This document shows positions 6,116 through 8,050 of a stretch of DNA of 8,050 nucleotides, in pieces (within the stretch, counting starts at the first letter, position 1; each line of letters opens with the position of its first letter). A program made the position numbers and the translations under genes. This stretch comes from Chloroflexota bacterium (GTDB taxonomy: Bacteria > Chloroflexota > Anaerolineae > B4-G1), in assembly GCA_003648085.1 (NCBI GenBank), contig QMOC01000092.1:1-8050 (forward strand). Direction: 5' to 3'. The notes beneath the pieces are model-generated. The model was not told the DNA's origin, did no database searches, and was given only the letters and a program-made list of their open reading frames with translations.

Positions 6116-6724
6116 ATGGCTGAGATACGCATGGCCGTGATAGGCGTGGGACGCATGGGGCTGACCCACGCGGAGAACCTGGCCCACCGCGTGCGAGGCG
6201 CATGGCTGGTAGCCGTCACGACGTCCCGGGAGGAACGGGCAGCCGAGGCGCGGCTGCGCTGCGGCGAGGTGGCGGTCTATCCGACCCTCGAAGCGTTGCT
6301 GGCTGCCGAGCGGCTGGATGCTGTGGTTATCGCCAGCAGCACGTCGGCTCACGCCGATAACGTCGAGCGGTGTGCGGCGGCGGGGTGGCACATTTTCTGC
6401 GAGAAGCCCCTCACGCGCTACGGCCACGACCTGCGGGTGGAGGTCATCGGCGAGGAGGGCGCGATGCAGGTGGGCCGCTTTCGCCACACGCCGGTGCGGT
6501 TGTTAGATCGCTGGGGTGTGCACCATGACATGGCTCGAACGACCCCTGAGCGTCTGGGAGAGGCTTTTGTCACTGAGTTACGGGCCTTCGTGGACTGCGT
6601 CGTCCGGGATATTGAGCCTCCCGTCACCGGCCACGACAGCCGGGCGACGGTGGCGGTAGGCATTGCCGCTACACGGTCTATGCACGAGGGCAGAGCCGTA
6701 AACATGACCGAGTTGATGACGTGA
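6116..6724 (+). pseudogene. iolG: Inositol 2-dehydrogenase-like Gfo/Idh/MocA gene with internal in-frame deletion
   Basis: The 202-residue product has both ends of an inositol 2-dehydrogenase but not the middle. The N-terminal Rossmann part carries MAVIGVGRMGLTHAENL and continues to CEKPLT (Lys97, the conserved catalytic Lys). The chain then jumps directly to YGHDLRVEVIGEEGAMQVG and HTPVRLLDRWGVHHD. In full-length relatives of about 335 residues that segment lies near residue 230, after VYGYDQRVEVFG-like text. About 130 residues are missing, including the substrate region and the active-site GG...D...H..D motif. The join is near 6410-6418 and preserves frame. ATG 6116 is preferred over the TTG at 6083 because the protein then begins at the usual family position. 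The acidic residue normally found after strand 2 is replaced by VTTSRE. As shown, it should not catalyse inositol oxidation. Real decay, a repurposed fragment and an assembly collapse are all possible. Confidence 0.8.
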
Positions 6725-6759
6725 GAAGAACTAAACATAAAAACAAAAGGAGATGTGAC

Positions 6760-7884
6760 ATGGCTGAGAAAGAATTGCCAGCAGGATTACTCCCCACCGA
6801 CCAACCAGACCTCTTTTTCGAGGACAACGCTGTTGGTCGCTTGAAGAAAGAAATCTGGGATGCCAGTGACGAGGAGATTGACGCCATCCTGGCCGAGTAC
6901 GGCATCCCTTCGCCGGTTGAGTGGGGCAAGCCCGGCTCCTACATCCAGACCACGGTGCGCTGGCAGGTGGAGGAGAACCGGCGCAAGAACGACATCGTTT
7001 TCATCCCCGTCGGCAGCACCGAACTGCACGGGCGGCACCTGGTCAGCGCGTCCGACACGCTCTACGTGAGCCAGATCTGCGAGGGAGTGCGCCGCTACAC
7101 CGCCAAGCGCGGCGCGCCGGTCAACCTGGCCCTGCCGCCGCTGATGTACGGCGCGCATCCCTACCATCACCTGGGGATGCCCGGCACTGTCATTATCCGG
7201 GAGAACGTGGTGCGCGAGTTGATGATGGACGTGATGCTGGGTCTGTGGAACGACGGCTTCCGCAAGCAGATCATCGTCAACAACCACGGGCAGTTGTGGG
7301 TGCTTGAGTCGGCGATTCAGCAGTTCCAGAAGCGCTACCAACTCCCCGGTATCTTCCGCGTCATTGACTGGCATCGGGCCGTGCGCGAGTTCTTCCGCAC
7401 CAGGGAGCGAGGCGGGCAACTGGACACCAACTTCGTCCATGCCGACGAATCGGAGACTTCGCTGGGGCTGCTGCTCCATCCAGAGATGGTGGATATGCGA
7501 TACGCTGTGGACACCGAGGGCAAGAGTTACCTGCCCGAAGGGCACTTCGACAAGTCGGTGGATCCCTTCGGCCGGCCCAGCCGCTGGTCAGAGGGAGAGG
7601 GGCATTTCGCCATCGAAATCGCGGCCACGCCGGAGGGGGTCGTGGGCAAGGCCACGCACGGTTCGGCAGAAAAAGTCAAGCGACCTGTGGCGGCCATCCT
7701 GCGCTATCTGACGCTGCTCAACGATCAGATTCTGGGGGCCTTCCCACCCGGCACCGTGCCGCCGGTGGAGGAGGTGACGCTGCGCACGGCCGAGGAGATG
7801 GAGCCCTATCTGCGCGAGCCACTCAGCCCTGGCTGGAAGCCGGTCTATGGGCTGCCGCGAATCGGGCAGGGGACGGAACTGTAA
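6760..7884 (+). CDS. iolN: Creatininase-family hydrolase, IolN-like (diketo-inositol ring opening)
   Basis: The 374-residue protein is a creatininase-fold metal hydrolase with a ~75-residue N-terminal extension. Fold marks are VFIPVGSTELHGRHLVSASD (Glu88, His90 and Asp99 as likely metal ligands), HHLGMPGTVIIRE (137-148, the usual FPGT loop), IVNNHGQ (His176) and VHADESETSLGLLLHPEMV (Glu230/Glu232). In classical creatininases these residues hold two divalent metals. In the Thermotoga inositol route IolN (TM0413, as I recall) opens the diketo-inositol ring to 5-keto-L-gluconate. The iolM-, iolG- and iolO-like neighbours make that the best call; creatinine or mycofactocin-type amide substrates are less likely. 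ATG 6760 is supported by AAAAGGAG (6745-6752), 7 nt upstream; the upstream in-frame GTG at 6721 overlaps the iolG stop and encodes an unlikely basic tail. It ends in tandem stops TAA TAG. Confidence 0.78.
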   Translation: MAEKELPAGLLPTDQPDLFFEDNAVGRLKKEIWDASDEEIDAILAEYGIPSPVEWGKPGSYIQTTVRWQVEENRRKNDIVFIPVGSTELHGRHLVSASDTLYVSQICEGVRRYTAKRGAPVNLALPPLMYGAHPYHHLGMPGTVIIRENVVRELMMDVMLGLWNDGFRKQIIVNNHGQLWVLESAIQQFQKRYQLPGIFRVIDWHRAVREFFRTRERGGQLDTNFVHADESETSLGLLLHPEMVDMRYAVDTEGKSYLPEGHFDKSVDPFGRPSRWSEGEGHFAIEIAATPEGVVGKATHGSAEKVKRPVAAILRYLTLLNDQILGAFPPGTVPPVEEVTLRTAEEMEPYLREPLSPGWKPVYGLPRIGQGTEL

Positions 7885-7889
7885 TAGAG

Positions 7890-7922
7890 AGGTGCGACGC
7901 ACTTTGGAAGTGCGTCGCACCT
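7890..7922. repeat. Perfect 15-bp palindromic stem between iolN and iolO
   Basis: AGGTGCGACGCACTT (7890-7904) and AAGTGCGTCGCACCT (7908-7922) are perfect reverse complements around a TGG loop. The element starts right after the tandem iolN stops and ends 9 nt before the iolO ribosome site. No T-run follows, so an intrinsic terminator is unlikely. A REP-like element or mRNA-stabilising stem fits better. Its form (long arms, 3-nt loop) matches the palindrome at 5069-5095, although the sequences differ. Confidence 0.75.
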
Positions 7923-7941
7923 GGACAAATCAGGGGCAAGT

Positions 7942-8050
7942 ATGAAACTCTCCATCGTCCTTTCCACTCACGCCGCCCAGTTCCAGGCGGTGGCTTTCAA
8001 GGGCGACTTCGAGGCCAACGTGGCCAAGATCGCCGGCTGGGGCTACGACG
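7942..8050 (+). CDS. iolO: IolO-like 5-keto-L-gluconate epimerase, N-terminal part (cut by window edge)
   Basis: ATG 7942, 5 nt after AGGGG (7932-7936), opens a frame that runs off the window after 36 codons. The start MKLSIVLSTHAAQFQAVAFK closely resembles what I recall of Thermotoga TM0416 (IolO), which begins MKLSLVIST and has ALAFKGD at the matching place. It is the first strand of a xylose-isomerase-like TIM barrel. IolO converts 5-keto-L-gluconate to D-tagaturonate, directly after the IolN step, and the adjacent iolN-like gene supports the assignment. With only ~36 of an expected ~270 residues visible, another sugar-phosphate isomerase/epimerase cannot be excluded. Confidence 0.7.
   Translation, partial: MKLSIVLSTHAAQFQAVAFKGDFEANVAKIAGWGYD

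Noticed and set aside
6721..6759. GTG at 6721 as the iolN start
   Set aside because: It would overlap the iolG stop, has no ribosome site, and adds a lysine/arginine-rich tail, while ATG 6760 has a well-spaced AAAAGGAG.
1..8050. CRISPR arrays, tRNA or rRNA genes, transposase genes, phage or defence genes
   Set aside because: I saw no regularly spaced direct repeats, no tRNA-like cloverleaf with CCA/TTC signature, and no transposase or phage protein motifs on either strand.

Overview
The window looks like a GC-rich accessory metabolic locus, probably from a Chloroflexota (Anaerolineae-like) bacterium. That assignment is inference. It rests on the high GC3 of the genes, the Pro/Thr/Ala-rich linker behind the lipobox of the binding protein, and several tight palindromic intergenic repeats of a style I associate with that phylum. 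Every confident gene is on the + strand. Spacing is short from the permease onward, so one long transcription unit is plausible.

Layout. Positions 1-131 may hold the C-terminal end of an upstream gene. A textbook sigma70-type promoter (TTGACA, 16 nt, TATAAT) lies at 105-132. Two CG-centred palindromes of the kind bound by LacI-family repressors follow, and then a strong Shine-Dalgarno and the first ~26 codons of a LacI-family regulator. That regulator is broken off and ends at 363, within a long inverted repeat. Next come a zinc-dependent dehydrogenase resembling Thermotoga IolM (445-1605), a sugar-type lipoprotein binding protein (1876-2925), a CUT2 permease (3075-4157) and a single-domain CUT2 ATPase (4162-4962). 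A small lipoprotein with an HEWAH metallopeptidase-like motif (5000-5596) and a universal stress protein (5642-6082) follow. The catabolic series then resumes with an inositol-dehydrogenase-like Gfo/Idh/MocA gene that lacks its middle ~130 codons (6116-6724), a creatininase-fold hydrolase resembling IolN (6760-7884), and the start of an IolO-like epimerase (7942 to the window edge).

Taken together, iolM + iolG + iolN + iolO is the gene set of the non-classical myo-inositol route described in Thermotoga maritima. In that route inositol is oxidised twice, the diketo ring is opened hydrolytically to 5-keto-L-gluconate, and this is epimerised to D-tagaturonate. The transporter would import the cyclitol or a related sugar. 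In this copy two parts are damaged. The local regulator is a remnant that keeps its promoter and operators, and the first-step dehydrogenase has an in-frame internal deletion that removes its active-site Asp/His region. The window therefore shows either an eroding locus, a locus complemented from elsewhere in the genome, or (for the deletion) an assembly collapse.

Structure beyond genes: five strong inverted repeats sit between or inside genes (341-388, 2943-2974, 3008-3057, 5069-5095, 7890-7922). One of them lies exactly in codon register inside the lipoprotein gene, directly after its lipid-anchor cysteine.
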